Shown one piece after another: positions 27,701-37,100 of a stretch of DNA of 55,077 nt. Source of the stretch: Chrysochromulina parva. Lineage: Eukaryota > Haptophyta > Prymnesiales > Chrysochromulinaceae. How positions within the stretch are numbered: position 1 is the first letter of the stretch; every line of letters begins with the position of its first letter. Both the position numbers and the translations under genes were made by a program. Where the stretch lies: NCBI GenBank assembly GCA_002887195.1, contig PJAB01000036.1, positions 1 through 55,077 of the forward strand, read 5' to 3'. The notes under the pieces are model-generated. The model saw only the letters and a program-made list of their open reading frames with translations. It had not been told where the DNA came from and searched no databases.

Positions 27701-28124
27701 CTGCACGAGAGGGGTCGAGGCACGGAGAGGGCGTGGTGAGAAGGCGTGCGAACGGGGGACAATGGGAGGGAGCAGAGGCGCAGGGATGAGCGTGCAGTTG
27801 CGCGCAAGCCATGCTGCTTCGGCGGCGGCGGCGTTCGGCTGTCGCTTCCGCTGTTGCTGCGCGCTTGCTGTGGCTTCTGAATGGTGCTGCTGTGGCTTCT
27901 GAAGATGCTGCGATGATGGTGCTGCTGTTGCTACTGCCGCCGCTGCTGCTGCGTTCGCTCGCTGCTTGGGCGTGCTGCGCCCGCGTACCGAAAGGATTGG
28001 CACCAGCACCAGCACCGGCACCGAATGTCGGCGCGGCCGCACCGAATGCCGGTCGCGGCGCACCGAATGAACTACCACCTCCGAATCCAGCGCTGCTTCC
28101 AGCTCCGAATCCTCCGAAACTCAT
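24717..28124 (-). CDS. NUP98: Nucleoporin NUP98 (stand-alone, one intron)
   Basis: FG-repeat nucleoporin of the nuclear pore; 1039 aa after removing the 288-nt intron at 27988-27701. Order: dense FG repeats (GFGAG, PFGA, a few GLFG) with a nine-fold GFGG array, a GLEBS motif (ITKMPQYEAKSFEELRYEDY; the Gle2/Rae1 binding site), more FG repeats, a Pro/Ala linker, and a C-terminal NUP98 autoproteolytic-type domain (YEVRPESMARL…RRKGFGTLRW…PPKGEGLN…GEWTVVLSEF). The usual H-F-S/T cleavage triad is replaced by E-F-V, and the protein stops 11 residues later with no NUP96 portion. It therefore seems to be a separate, uncleaved NUP98. The frame upstream begins with TTG; the ATG of MSFGGFGAG fits. Divergent from ARPC2. 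Confidence 0.88.
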   Translation of the reverse strand: MSFGGFGAGSSAGFGGGSSFGAPRPAFGAAAPTFGAGAGAGANPFGTRAQHAQAASERSSSGGSSNSSTIIAASSEATAAPFRSHSKRAATAEATAERRRRRSSMACAQLHAHPCASAPSHCPPFARLLTTPSPCLDPSRAGGAAPNPFGAGAGSGSFGAPATPFGAPAASATFGAPAAATPFGSSFGARPAASPFGGTAPAASPFGAATPFGTAPKPFGATTSPFGGVGGGYAPAPAPAVGFGGTSLLAPQPAAAGFGGGAAGFGGGAAGFGGGAAGFGGGAAGFGGGAAGFGGAAAGFGGAAAGFGGAAAGFGGAAAAGTGNPPYKPVQERESVAGAPGQVQVYQYCSITKMPQYEAKSFEELRYEDYAKGANKPAATAPFAGSTSFGAVPSPFGVAAPAAAPNPFGAPAPNAFAAPKNVFGAPAAPAAGPFGAPAAGGLGGGGLFGAPAAAPFGASAPFGGVGGAAPNLFGAAPAPFGAAQPNMFGAAPPPFGGAAPPAAPFGAPLGGGGFGAAPAPAQPFGAGLGGAGGLFGAAPAGALAMFAPKQGAPANNLFGGAPAAPAAMMGGSPFGGTPAAQGCNPFATSSAPVFPGAGGGGAPAQVNTPQLPPAPSTNPYPYGRHALFSPVLPSDPKPAAAAPAPAATGGLFGSAPAPAPAPAAGAPAPATYCRKVLPPGAGGVHPAFIAQPYYAPSTTTSLFGGAPSPTTSLFGGAAPKPALNRTAPGATNLPDYIGDQLVRNLDGTTYIRTASGEKYSIDGAPTLSGMSYVRGQVPASPAPSEQAAPGGQRASLPRTPLVRFSPRALDIDQGALVAEAARGNSTPALPMAAQTPTPELGPGGDTSAAPAPANGHGGIVPSRATTAPAARSAQAHTLFSPEPASGACPFPTPATGPVRPRPIPPNSVAYMDTVDEVQRGAGADEEAADVSPPRPFAGVGDDATMASAGVGAASPPSSLPSAAGAVRTGGLGSPAAAMPLATDGEDEGYEVRPESMARLREMKIKRVSDLEVRRKGFGTLRWKGITDVHDLVERGLREIISIERHQVEMYRGSPPPKGEGLNKECEYTMEGLWARGPSNEILRDERALGRFGDELRKNAERMKARMVSYDPQLGEWTVVLSEFVPKSAQAGRQAR
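27175..27363 (-). repeat. 21-bp tandem repeat in NUP98 FG region
   Basis: Nine head-to-tail 21-bp units (plus-strand core CCGCCGAAGCCGGCGGCA) encode alternating GFGGGAA and GFGGAAA heptads. Two sequence types occur in blocks of five and four, suggesting recent unequal expansion. Confidence 0.85.
27701..27988 (-). other. Intron in NUP98
   Basis: The minus strand reads CCTTTCG|GTACGCGGGCG at the donor and CTCTCGTGCAG|GCGGTG at the acceptor. It is 288 nt, phase 1 and free of in-frame stops, so an ORF caller reads through it as a non-FG segment (AQHAQAASERSS…). Removing it joins PFG to GGAAPNPFG, restoring continuous FG sequence. Confidence 0.85.
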
Positions 28125-28419
28125 GGTGTGGCGTAGCAATTTGAGCGATTCGCACGACGGCGAGCGAGGAGGCGCACGAAGGCGAGCGAGGCATGGACAC
28201 GGGGTTTTCTCCGGCTCGTCTCTGCCTGACCACGTTTTTTTTGCCGCGCTATCAGGTAGAAAGGTCAGGTTAAGTGGACCTACATATACATGTACATGTT
28301 GCTTTGGGAAAAAGTGTGTTTCTCAAACTCATCACGTCCTGGGTCGACAAAGCACCCTTTTTCGGTCTCGCCGAACTTACGCTCTTGCTTCAGAAGCGCG
28401 AGCGCCTGACGGCGTGAAC
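28125..28419. promoter_or_regulatory. Head-to-head NUP98/ARPC2 promoter region
   Basis: 295 bp between the two start codons. It contains TACATGTA at 28287-28294 inside a longer alternating TACATATACATGTACATG, and a T8 tract followed by GCCGCG at 28234-28247. Likely a bidirectional promoter. Confidence 0.45.
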
Positions 28420-29493
28420 ATGGCCGCGCCCCCAGCAGACCACGACGGCAAGGCCGGCCGAATCTACCTCGAGGCGGGCCATCGCGTCGTCGCCGAGACC
28501 GTGCGCGCACGCATCTTCTACGAGGGCGATCCGGAGAAGCGTGAAGCGGTGGACGTAAAAGCAGATGACTTTGATGGCGTCTCGTTCTATGTATCCGTGT
28601 CGCCTGAGGAGAAGAACCTGATGCGCGTCGCGCTCCAAGTGCCATGCTTCAAAGCCATCAAGGACGCTGTTGGCGAGGGCTACTTTGCCGAGCTCTTCGG
28701 CCTCTTTGCGTGCTGCTCGCTTGAGGCGCCGATGCCAGGGTTCAGCCTAACTGTGCTGGTCAATCTGGATGCATTGCCCGCCAGCGAGTCTGAGAAGGAA
28801 GACCTCGTGAGCAAGCTCTCCACGCTCAAGCGCGAAGTGGTCGGCGCGCCTCTCTGGGTCTGCTTCAGGGCGCTCCTCACCGGCAGCAAGCCGCCGCGCT
28901 CATACTATGTCGTGCCGTACCGGCCTGCGGAGACCATGTACGTCGTGCCGTCCGACGACCTCGTGGTCGTGGTTTACACGGTCTCCTTCGACGACCATGT
29001 CGAGCGCGCAATCGCGAACAGCTTCCTGCAGGAGATTGTCATCTCGCGCAGGCAGTCGCGCGACCTGGCGAGTGCGCCGACGGTCAACTTCTCGCAGGAG
29101 CCGCCGCACGAGCTCAAGACGATCCCAGGGCTGACGATCCGGCAGCCCTCGCGAGACAAGTGCGTGGGGGCGCCGGCAGAGACACCACCCGATAAGGTGC
29201 CCGAGAAATTCGTGGGCTACCTCTCGCTCGCCATCTCGAAGCGCATCGTCGAGTCGGGCCGGCTCGAGAAGGCGGTTACACTGACCGAGGGCTACCGCTC
29301 GTTCCTCATGTACCATGTGCAGGCCACCAAGAGCCAGCTGCACGCGCGCATTCGCCGACGCGCCGCCAACTGGCTGCAGGTGCTCAACCGCGCGATGCCC
29401 GAGAAGCTCAACGTCGAGAAGAAGACGATCAAGGGGCGCACTTTCAATCGCGCCGGGGCGGCTGTAGTCGCTGCAAATAAGCTCGGCAGCTGA
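28420..29493 (+). CDS. ARPC2: Arp2/3 complex subunit 2 (p34-Arc)
   Basis: This 357-aa protein aligns by eye with ARPC2, a core structural subunit of the Arp2/3 actin-nucleating complex. Shared landmarks in order are an N-terminal beta strand with the RVVAETVRARIFYEG pattern, DDFDGVSFYVSVS, LVNLDALPAS, the PAETMYVVPSDDLVVVVYT region (human DETMYVESKKDRVTVVFST), FLQEIVISRRQS, FSQEPPHELK, the domain-2 strand VGYLSLAI, the long C-terminal helix FRDYLHYH-like YRSFLMYHVQATKSQLHARI, and the closing KKTIKGRTFN. It is slightly longer than the usual 300 aa through small insertions. Open codons continue upstream into the antisense of NUP98 and are not part of the gene; the ATG in gaacATGGCC has a good context. 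It indicates branched-actin machinery in this alga. Confidence 0.93.
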   Translation: MAAPPADHDGKAGRIYLEAGHRVVAETVRARIFYEGDPEKREAVDVKADDFDGVSFYVSVSPEEKNLMRVALQVPCFKAIKDAVGEGYFAELFGLFACCSLEAPMPGFSLTVLVNLDALPASESEKEDLVSKLSTLKREVVGAPLWVCFRALLTGSKPPRSYYVVPYRPAETMYVVPSDDLVVVVYTVSFDDHVERAIANSFLQEIVISRRQSRDLASAPTVNFSQEPPHELKTIPGLTIRQPSRDKCVGAPAETPPDKVPEKFVGYLSLAISKRIVESGRLEKAVTLTEGYRSFLMYHVQATKSQLHARIRRRAANWLQVLNRAMPEKLNVEKKTIKGRTFNRAGAAVVAANKLGS

Positions 29494-30195
29494 GCTGAGT
29501 TGATAGCCGCCGGTGCGGATGCTCGCCCCGCTCGGATGCTCGCCCCGCGCGGATTCCGCCGCCCCACCTTTCAGGTTAGGTGCACCCACAGTCGGTTGGG
29601 GCATGCACTCCCTCATCGATTCAGATCCCCGTGGCGCGTCGAGTGCGCGCGCGCACGCGGCTCTCCGTCTCGTCCGATCTCGAAACGCCCGGGGGCCGTA
29701 CACCCAGCGTACACCCGACGCGAGCGCCGAGCAGAAGGCGGGCCGAAGGGCCGCGAAGGATGTTGCTACTTGACCAAGGCTCACGAGAAGAAAACATTCC
29801 GAATGTAACATTGGAATATGCGAATATGCAGGAAATTTAAAGTTGAACGTCATATTATAATATTTTCCCAAATCCTGCTTATCTTGGTGTGCGGGTCGCC
29901 TAGACTCTAGTAGCGCGTCGTCGGGACGACCCCACCCGGGACCCGGTGGAGTTCGAGTTGCCGCGTGAACGCGGGTCGCGGGCGTGGCGCCCAGAGGCCT
30001 CAGTAACGGCTGTAACGAGCTCGAACACTCTCCTCGGAGTGGCTGGCCAGCATGCCCTGGACTGGGCAGAACCGGAGCGATGAGAATCCTCTAGTACTAC
30101 GTCAGGCGAGGAAGCACGGCGGGCGCCGCCGCACGTCGATTTCCCTCGAGCCAGGCCGCACGTGGGTGACCGTGTCTCCCTAGTCGCGCGCTCGC
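29494..30195. other. Tail-to-tail intergenic region, no gene seen
   Basis: 702 bp between ARPC2 (+) and a plastid hypothetical (-). Near 29510-29560 are two nearby GGATGCTCGCCCCGC/GGATGCTCGCCCCG copies. An AT-rich patch at 29800-29880 could include the ARPC2 polyadenylation region. No RNA gene is recognisable. Confidence 0.4.
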
Positions 30196-31032
30196 TCAGT
30201 GCGCCCCGGTCGGATTGTCGCCGGAGACCTGCTGTGGGATCTGCGCCTCGCTGAACTTGGGCCCCTCGGCCAAGCTAGGATCCTTGAGCGTCTTCCGAAC
30301 AGCGAGGAGGAACTGGGCGGCCGACTCAACGTCCGCGTTGTTCTCGAGCGTCCAGCCCTCGGCGAGGATGATCTTGAATTCGCTGTAAAAGTTGGCGAGC
30401 TTCTGCTCAAGCTCCGCCGCCTCCCTGCGCTGCTTCGGGCTGAGGCGCTCATCGACGGTGTTCTGGGCCAGCTGCTCTTGCATGAACTGGTACTCCTGCC
30501 ACGACTGCGGCATGGGCAGCTTGGATGAGACGGCGCCCTGCGCGAGCGTCTTCTCAAACTTTATGTGCTCACGCTCGCGGTCGGGGTCCAACCATTCATC
30601 TTCCTTGACCACTGCACCGAGTGAGAGCGCATCTTTCGCGGCAATCCACTCCTGCTCCTCCGCCTCCATTGCTGCACGCTCATCGTTCGTGTACGTCGAG
30701 GAGATGTGCCAGTCGTCCCGACGCAGATAGGACGGCCGGATGCCGGACTTGTCGTCCGGTTCGCCGAGCGTCGACCAGAACGGACCCGCGCGGTCGGCCT
30801 TGGCGGCCTCGTGGAGGCCCTCTGGGTAGGGCGGCGGAACGCGCTCCCTGACCTCAAACTCAAAGTCGATTGAGGACTGCGGCTCATCAGCGGTGCCGTC
30901 CGCTGTGGCGGTGCCCGGCAGCTGCAGCACCGGAACTCGGCGGCGGACGGTGTGCGGCAGCGGCTGCGGCGCAAACGCCACTAGCGCGAGCGCTTGCGTT
31001 GTCCGCAGGCTCAAGCACAAGATCGTCATCAT
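30196..31032 (-). CDS. Plastid-targeted protein of unknown function
   Basis: This 278-aa protein starts with a signal peptide (MMTILCLSLRTTQALALVAF) ending in LVAFAPQ, a good match to the ASAFAP-type cleavage motif of complex red plastids, followed by a basic, Pro-rich transit region (QPLPHTVRRRVP). The mature part is acidic and helical, with a conserved-looking PSYLRRDDWHISSTYTNDER segment and Glu-rich helices to the end. I do not recognise the family. An in-frame ATG 26 codons upstream (31110) would place extra residues before the signal peptide and is less likely. Head-to-head with TOR. Confidence 0.65.
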   Translation of the reverse strand: MMTILCLSLRTTQALALVAFAPQPLPHTVRRRVPVLQLPGTATADGTADEPQSSIDFEFEVRERVPPPYPEGLHEAAKADRAGPFWSTLGEPDDKSGIRPSYLRRDDWHISSTYTNDERAAMEAEEQEWIAAKDALSLGAVVKEDEWLDPDREREHIKFEKTLAQGAVSSKLPMPQSWQEYQFMQEQLAQNTVDERLSPKQRREAAELEQKLANFYSEFKIILAEGWTLENNADVESAAQFLLAVRKTLKDPSLAEGPKFSEAQIPQQVSGDNPTGAH

Positions 31033-31196
31033 CCGCGAGACCGTGAAGACAATTGGGGCGGCGAAGACAATTCGTGAAGCAATGGCAACATTGAGTTCTG
31101 CACGAAGCATTATTGTCGGCTGCGCTTAACGGGAGAAAGGTGCGTCTATTCACGGCTTCCAACACAAGAGGGTGCCCCGCGGCGGCCATCGCGGCG
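31033..31196. promoter_or_regulatory. Head-to-head plastid-protein/TOR promoter region
   Basis: 164 bp between the chosen start codons, or 86 bp if the upstream ATG of the minus-strand gene is used. This would be the only promoter space for the TOR gene unless its 5' UTR overlaps the neighbour. A TTG-started TOR extension across it is open but not credible. Confidence 0.4.
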
Positions 31197-34100
31197 ATGC
31201 ATTTCGGCTCGACTCGCGAGCCGGATGACGATAGCATGATCTTCGCGGCGCTCTGCTCGGCGTCCGCAACGGAGCGGCAGGCGGCTGCGGCCGCGCTCAC
31301 CGACCTTCTCGAGGAGAAGCACTCGACCGAGCACCACCGGCGTGTGGGTGAGCTCATCGCGTCAGCGGAGCCAAACGAGCGCGCGGGCGGGCTGGCAGCG
31401 ATCGGATCGCTCATACAGCTCGACGGCGACGACCTGGGCCCGCGCCTCTCCACTTACGGCCCGCCTCTGCGCACGGCGCTGCAGCGCAGCGTCGGCAGCA
31501 GCCTAGAGGTGGTCGGCCAGGTGTGCGAGTATTACAGAGAGCTCGTGCGCCGTGCACGCGACCCCGAGGCGCTTGAGGCCGAGGCGCGTTGGTCCCTCGG
31601 GGCGCTCAGTGAAGACGGCGAAGCCTCCTCCTTGCTCTCGGGCGATGGCGGCATCGGCGTGTCGGCCGAGGTGAGGCTACTCACGGGCGTCCTTACCCTC
31701 CGGCAGCTCACGCTGCAGGCACCGACGGCCGTCTACCCGCACGCGGCGGCGGCGCTCGAGCAGCTCTGGCGACCGCTCACTTTCCATGCGCCGCAGGTGC
31801 GTGCTGCCGCCGCGGACGCGCTGCTCGCGCTCGTTGTCGTCGTGGCGCCGCGTGCCACGAGGTACCTCACGCAGTGGCACACGCAACTGCTGGCGGGCGC
31901 GCGCGCCGCTCTCGACCGCGACTCGTCGGCATCGTGCCACGGTGGCCTACTCGCCTTGAGCTGCCTGCTGCGCGTGGCCACCGTTGACTTTGTCTTCCAG
32001 GAAGACTCATTTGAAGCGAGCGCGCGCTTGGTGGGGGTGGGTGGTGGCAAGGCAGCAGGGGCGGCCGCGCCGACGTGTTTCTCGATTGCGTGGGCGGCGG
32101 CGAGCCGCCACCTGAGCAACCGCAAGCACCCGGCGCTCACGCGCACGGCTCTGCAGCTCGTGATCAACTTGGTGCAGGTGGCTCCGGACGTCTTCGCCGG
32201 CCGATGCCTGCCCGATTGCGTGCGTGTGCTCGGCGAGATGTTACGTGACCAGCGCTGTAGGCTACGCTCGGAGGCCTTCTCGGCGCACGCGGCGATCGTG
32301 AGCACGCTGGGCGCATCCTACGTGCGCCCGCACGTGCCCGTGCTCCTCTCGTCGCTGCGCGAGTCCCTCATCCGGGGCACGCGCTCGCGCCTCTTCTGCC
32401 TCGAGGCGCTGCGTGCGCTCTCAGCCATCGCCTCCACGTTCGGCGAGGAGGTGGCACTGCAGCTGCAGCCGCTCGTGGCACCGCTGCTGACGCTGCCGCT
32501 CTCCCCCGAGCTGCTCGAAGCTCTTCACGCGCTCACCACGAGTGTTCCCTCCGTCGCGCCGTCGCTCCGGCTACGCGTGCTCGACATCCTGACCGGCGTG
32601 CTCGCACGCACTACGTGGCACGAGGCCACCACGGGTGAGGGTGCGCTCGAGCTGCACCTCGACGACCTGCCGCCCGCCGCGGACCCCGAGGAGGGCGAGA
32701 CAGAGGGCATCGACGGCGACAGCTTCTTCACTTCGGGTTTGGGCTCAGGATCGAGGTCGAGCGGCTTTGGGCTCGACCTCGATGTGCCGGCCGACTTCGG
32801 CGGCGGCGGCAGCTTCGGCTACAGCGCCGGCTACAGCGCCGGCTACGGCGTCAGCGCAGCGGGCGGCGGTAGCGGGCGCGCTTCTTTCATGGCGGGGCGC
32901 TACGGGCCGGGAGGGACGCTTGGGCTGCCAGCGGGGTACACTTTCCTCTCGCCTGTCTTGTCGCCACGCAACTCGCCCGTCGCCTCGCCCGTCGCCTCGC
33001 CTGTCCCAAACCGGCGGCGCAGCTGCATGTTGCACCATGTGCCCTCCTCCTCCTCCTCCTCCTCCTCCTCCGGTGTGGGCGCTCCGTCAGGCGGCCCCGC
33101 TGGCTATGGCGTCCCGTTTGCGGCGCTGCCGGCCGCCGTCACGCGCGATGGTGGCAGCTCAATGTTGGGAGCGCACACACGAGGCGCGCGCGGCATCAGC
33201 ATGATGGGCGTGGCCGGCGGCGGCTTGGAGGCGTCCAAGGATGACTCGGCGATCGTCGTGGGCGGCGGCGCTTTCGGTCGCCATGGCGGGTTGCCGCCGC
33301 GCGGAGTCTCATATGGCACCGACGCCTACGGAGAGCGCCCGCCCGTCGCACCCAACCCAAGCTCCTCGAGTATGTTTGCGAGCGCGCCGGGCGCTACATC
33401 GCGGCCCAGCAGGGGCATCGCCGCCATTTTCCCGCCCCCTGCGGGCGAAAGCCCCTCGGTACGTGGGCCGGCGCCGCGACGCTCGTCGCCGGCACACATC
33501 GCGCCGCCCCTGCCACTGACGCTCGTTGGTCCGCCTCAGCCGCTCTCGCGCCAGCGCACACCTGATTCGTGCGAAGAAGACGAGCCCGAGCCGGCGCACC
33601 CGGCGCACGGCGGCGGCGGGCAGCGGCACGGGCTGCCTGCCGGCCTCGCACCGGGTTTCGTGCTGCCACCACACCTATCCACGGACCGGGCGCAGGCAGC
33701 GGCCCTCGCAGCCTTCTCGAGCGGTCCATCGGGTGCCGCCCTGAGCTGCGGCGCGTGGGGGCGCGGTGTCGATCTCTTTTGGAGTGCCCTCGGATCGCTC
33801 CAAGAGCTGCATGACGACAAGCAGGCTGCGCGCGGCGGCGGAGGGGTGACGGCGGGTCTCTTTGCGGCGTGGGGTGTCTCGATGCGCTTCGACGACGAGG
33901 AGGAGGCCGTCGCCAGCCTCAGCAGCGCTGGCCATGCCGCCACCGAGATCGCCCTCGCCCTCTCGGTACTCGATGGCTACGTGCCGCTCGACGACGTAGG
34001 TGCGGTGCTCACCTTCCTCGACCGGCACGTGACGCCCCTCCTCTTCCATAGCGCGCAGGCGGTGCGGCTTGAGGCGGCGCTGCTCACGTCGCAGCTGCTC

Positions 34101-37100
34101 GTGCCACACGATCGTCCCATGATCCTCGAGGGGCGCGCCGGTCTTCTCGCGAGTCATCTACTCTCGCGCCTGACTTCAGTCGCCGTGGGTGATCCCGACG
34201 AGAAGATGCGCATCCGCATCTTGGCGGGCTTTGGCCGGCGCTTCTTGCCGGCGCTCGCGCAGCCTTCGACGGTGCGCGCGCTCGCCGCGACGCTCCACGA
34301 CGCCTCGCTCACAGTGCGCCTTGTGTCGGTGAGACTCATGGGAACCCTCGCGGAGCACAACCCAGCCGTCGTGATGCCGCTGCTGCGCAAGGCGTTGCTC
34401 ACGCTGCTCTCGCAGCTACGCTCGTCCACGGGCATGATGCACCGCGCGACGGCGCGGCGCGCGCACGAGGAGGCAGCCACGCTGCTCGCGGCGGTGGAGC
34501 GCCACGCGCCCGTGCTCGCGCGCACCTACTGCTTGCCGATCCTGCACGCGCTGCTGCCTCTGCTGCAGGCGGACGCGCCGCCACTCAGTGCCTCGGCCGC
34601 CACGTACACGCTCGCCGAGCTGATCCCAATCGCGGGCCCCCTACTCGACCCGTACGCATCCGAGCTGCTTGAGCTCTTTCTCGCCGCCATGCGCCCCGCC
34701 GCCGCGCCCACACGCCGACGCTCCGCGCTTACGGCCCTCGAACGCCTCGTCTCTTGCCGCGGGCCGGCGGTGCTCGAGCCGAGCCCGTATGAGCGCTCGT
34801 CCACGCTGCTACCCACGCTGATCTCGCACCTGAGCTCTGACGGCGATGACGCGTCGCGCATCTCGGGCTTGAGGGTCATCGGGCTGCTCGGCGCGCTCGA
34901 GCCGCTCCAATACCGAGCCGCCATCGCCAAGGCAGAGGAGGCCGCCGCCATGCGCGACGCTGCCAGCGGCGGCAGCCGCGCGCCGGGCGGCGGAGACGAG
35001 GCCGGTGCAGCGATGACCAACTCTGCGGAGCTGCCTGCCGCTGCGTTGGCGGCGGGTGGCGGCGGCGGCGCTGGCGGTGGCGGTGTGGGAGGGGGCGGCG
35101 CGGGGGTTGGCACGGGCGCGACTCCTTTACGCCAGTGGGGCGATGACCTGAGCCCGACGTCGGCGCAATACCTGCCCACGATCGCGCTTCGTGAGCTGCT
35201 GGCAATTCTTCACGACGCGTCCCTCTCGGCGTACCATCATCGGCTGATCGCGGCGATCGTGTACATCTTCACGGCGCTCGGCGACACGTGCGCGCCGCTG
35301 CTGCCGCGCGTGATGCCCACGCTTCTTGCGATACTCCTCGCGGGCGACACCTCGATGCGCGCCAGCACCGACGGCGTTGCGGGCGGCAACGCTCCTTCGT
35401 CGGTCGGCGCGACGGGGGGCATGCCCGTGGTGGGCGTCACGTCGCTCTCGCGCCCGGCTACCACGCACGTGTTCAACCACCTGATGCAGCAACTGCCCGT
35501 GCTCGTATCGGCGATGCATGCTCACCTGCAGCCGTGGGTGCCGCAGCTCGTCGAGCTCGTGCGCATGCATTGGCATGGGGCGCTGCTGCTGCAGGTGATC
35601 ACGCTGCTCGAGCAGCTCACGCTGCTCCTCCGTGAGGACCTCGCGCCTTACGCGTCCGAGCTGATCCCCTCACTCGGCGCCGTCATTGACGCCGACACGA
35701 CCGCGCAGCGCGTGCCCTCGCTCGCTGCCCTTGGCGCGCTCGACGGCTTTGGCCCGCTGCTCCGCGAGTACACGGCTCTGCTGCTGCCCACGATCTTGCG
35801 CCTCCTCGAGCAGGTACGGAGCTCGAGCCCTCCCTGCGCCCCCCGGATCGCATGCTGATTGCCTCCCTGATTGCGCGCCTCCTCGAGCAGGTACGGAGCT
35901 CGAGCCCTCCTTGCATGCTGATGCGCCCCCCGGATTGCATGCTGATTGCCTCCCTCATTGCGCGCCTCCTCGAGCAGGCGGAGCCAGGCTCGCGCGCGCA
36001 GGAAGAGGCCCTCATCGCTGTGCAGCGCATCGCCGCGCACCTGCCCCTTGCGCGCGCGGCCACCTCGTACGTGCCAGTGCTGCTGCGCATCCTGCGCACG
36101 CAGCCCGAGCACGCGGCGCGCGTCGTGAGGCTGCTGACCACGTTCATGGCCATGGGGAGCGTGAGGTGGCGCGTGCACGAGCGCATGACGGCCGTGGCCT
36201 TCGAGGCGGCCAAGCTCGCACATGGGCTGCGGCTCGGCCCGACGCCGCCGCTGCCCACTGGCTACGCCCTCGGCCTCGACGACGGCTTCGTCAGCCACGG
36301 CGTGGGCGGAAGCGCCAAGCTCGACGTCGGCAAGGGCAAGCACGGCAGCAACGGCGCAGACGGAAGCGGCGGCGGCGTCGAGAGCGTCGAGCCGGCGTGC
36401 AAGGGGGACTCGCTGCTTGAGTACAACCTGCTCGAGTACGAGCGGCTGCTGCCGCACGCACTCGAGGGGCGTCACTCGGAGCTGCTCAGCTTCCTGCACG
36501 CCGAGGGCGCACGCCACCAGCGGCCAATCTCGGCGTCGCGCGTGCAGCCGACCAAGCTGCCAGTCAAGCAAGAGGCGATGCGTCGGCTGTGGGAGACCCG
36601 CGCGCAGCAGCCCTTCTCGGCCGACGATTGGCACGATTGGATGCGCCACTTGTGTGTCGAGCTCCTGCGCGAGTCTCCCTCCCCTGCACTCCGAGCGTGC
36701 GCGCCCGTCGCGCAGATGCACGCGCCGCTCGCGCGCCGGCTCTTCGACGTGGGCTTCATGGCGTGCTGGGGCGAGCTGTCGCCGGCGTCGCGAGAGTCGC
36801 TCATCGCGTCCATCGAGGCGGCGATCACCGCGCCGACCACGCCGACCGAGGTGCTGCTCGAGCTGCTCGCGCTCGCCGAGTACATGGAACGGCGCGACCA
36901 GCAGCTGCCGCTCAACATTCGGATGCTCGGCGACATCGCCACACGCTGCGGCGCCTTCTCGAAGGCTCTGCACTACCGCGAGCTCGAGTACCAGGCCCTC
37001 GCCGCGTCGCGCTCGTCCCCACGGCTCGTCGAAGCTCTCGTGTCGCTCCATCGCTCGCTCGGGCAGCCTGAGGCGGCGCTCGGCGTGCTCACGTACGCGC

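Noticed and set aside
27811..28419. N-terminal 200 codons of the open frame leading into ARPC2
   Set aside because: They run antisense through NUP98 exon 1 and its intron; ARPC2 similarity begins only at the ATG at 28420.
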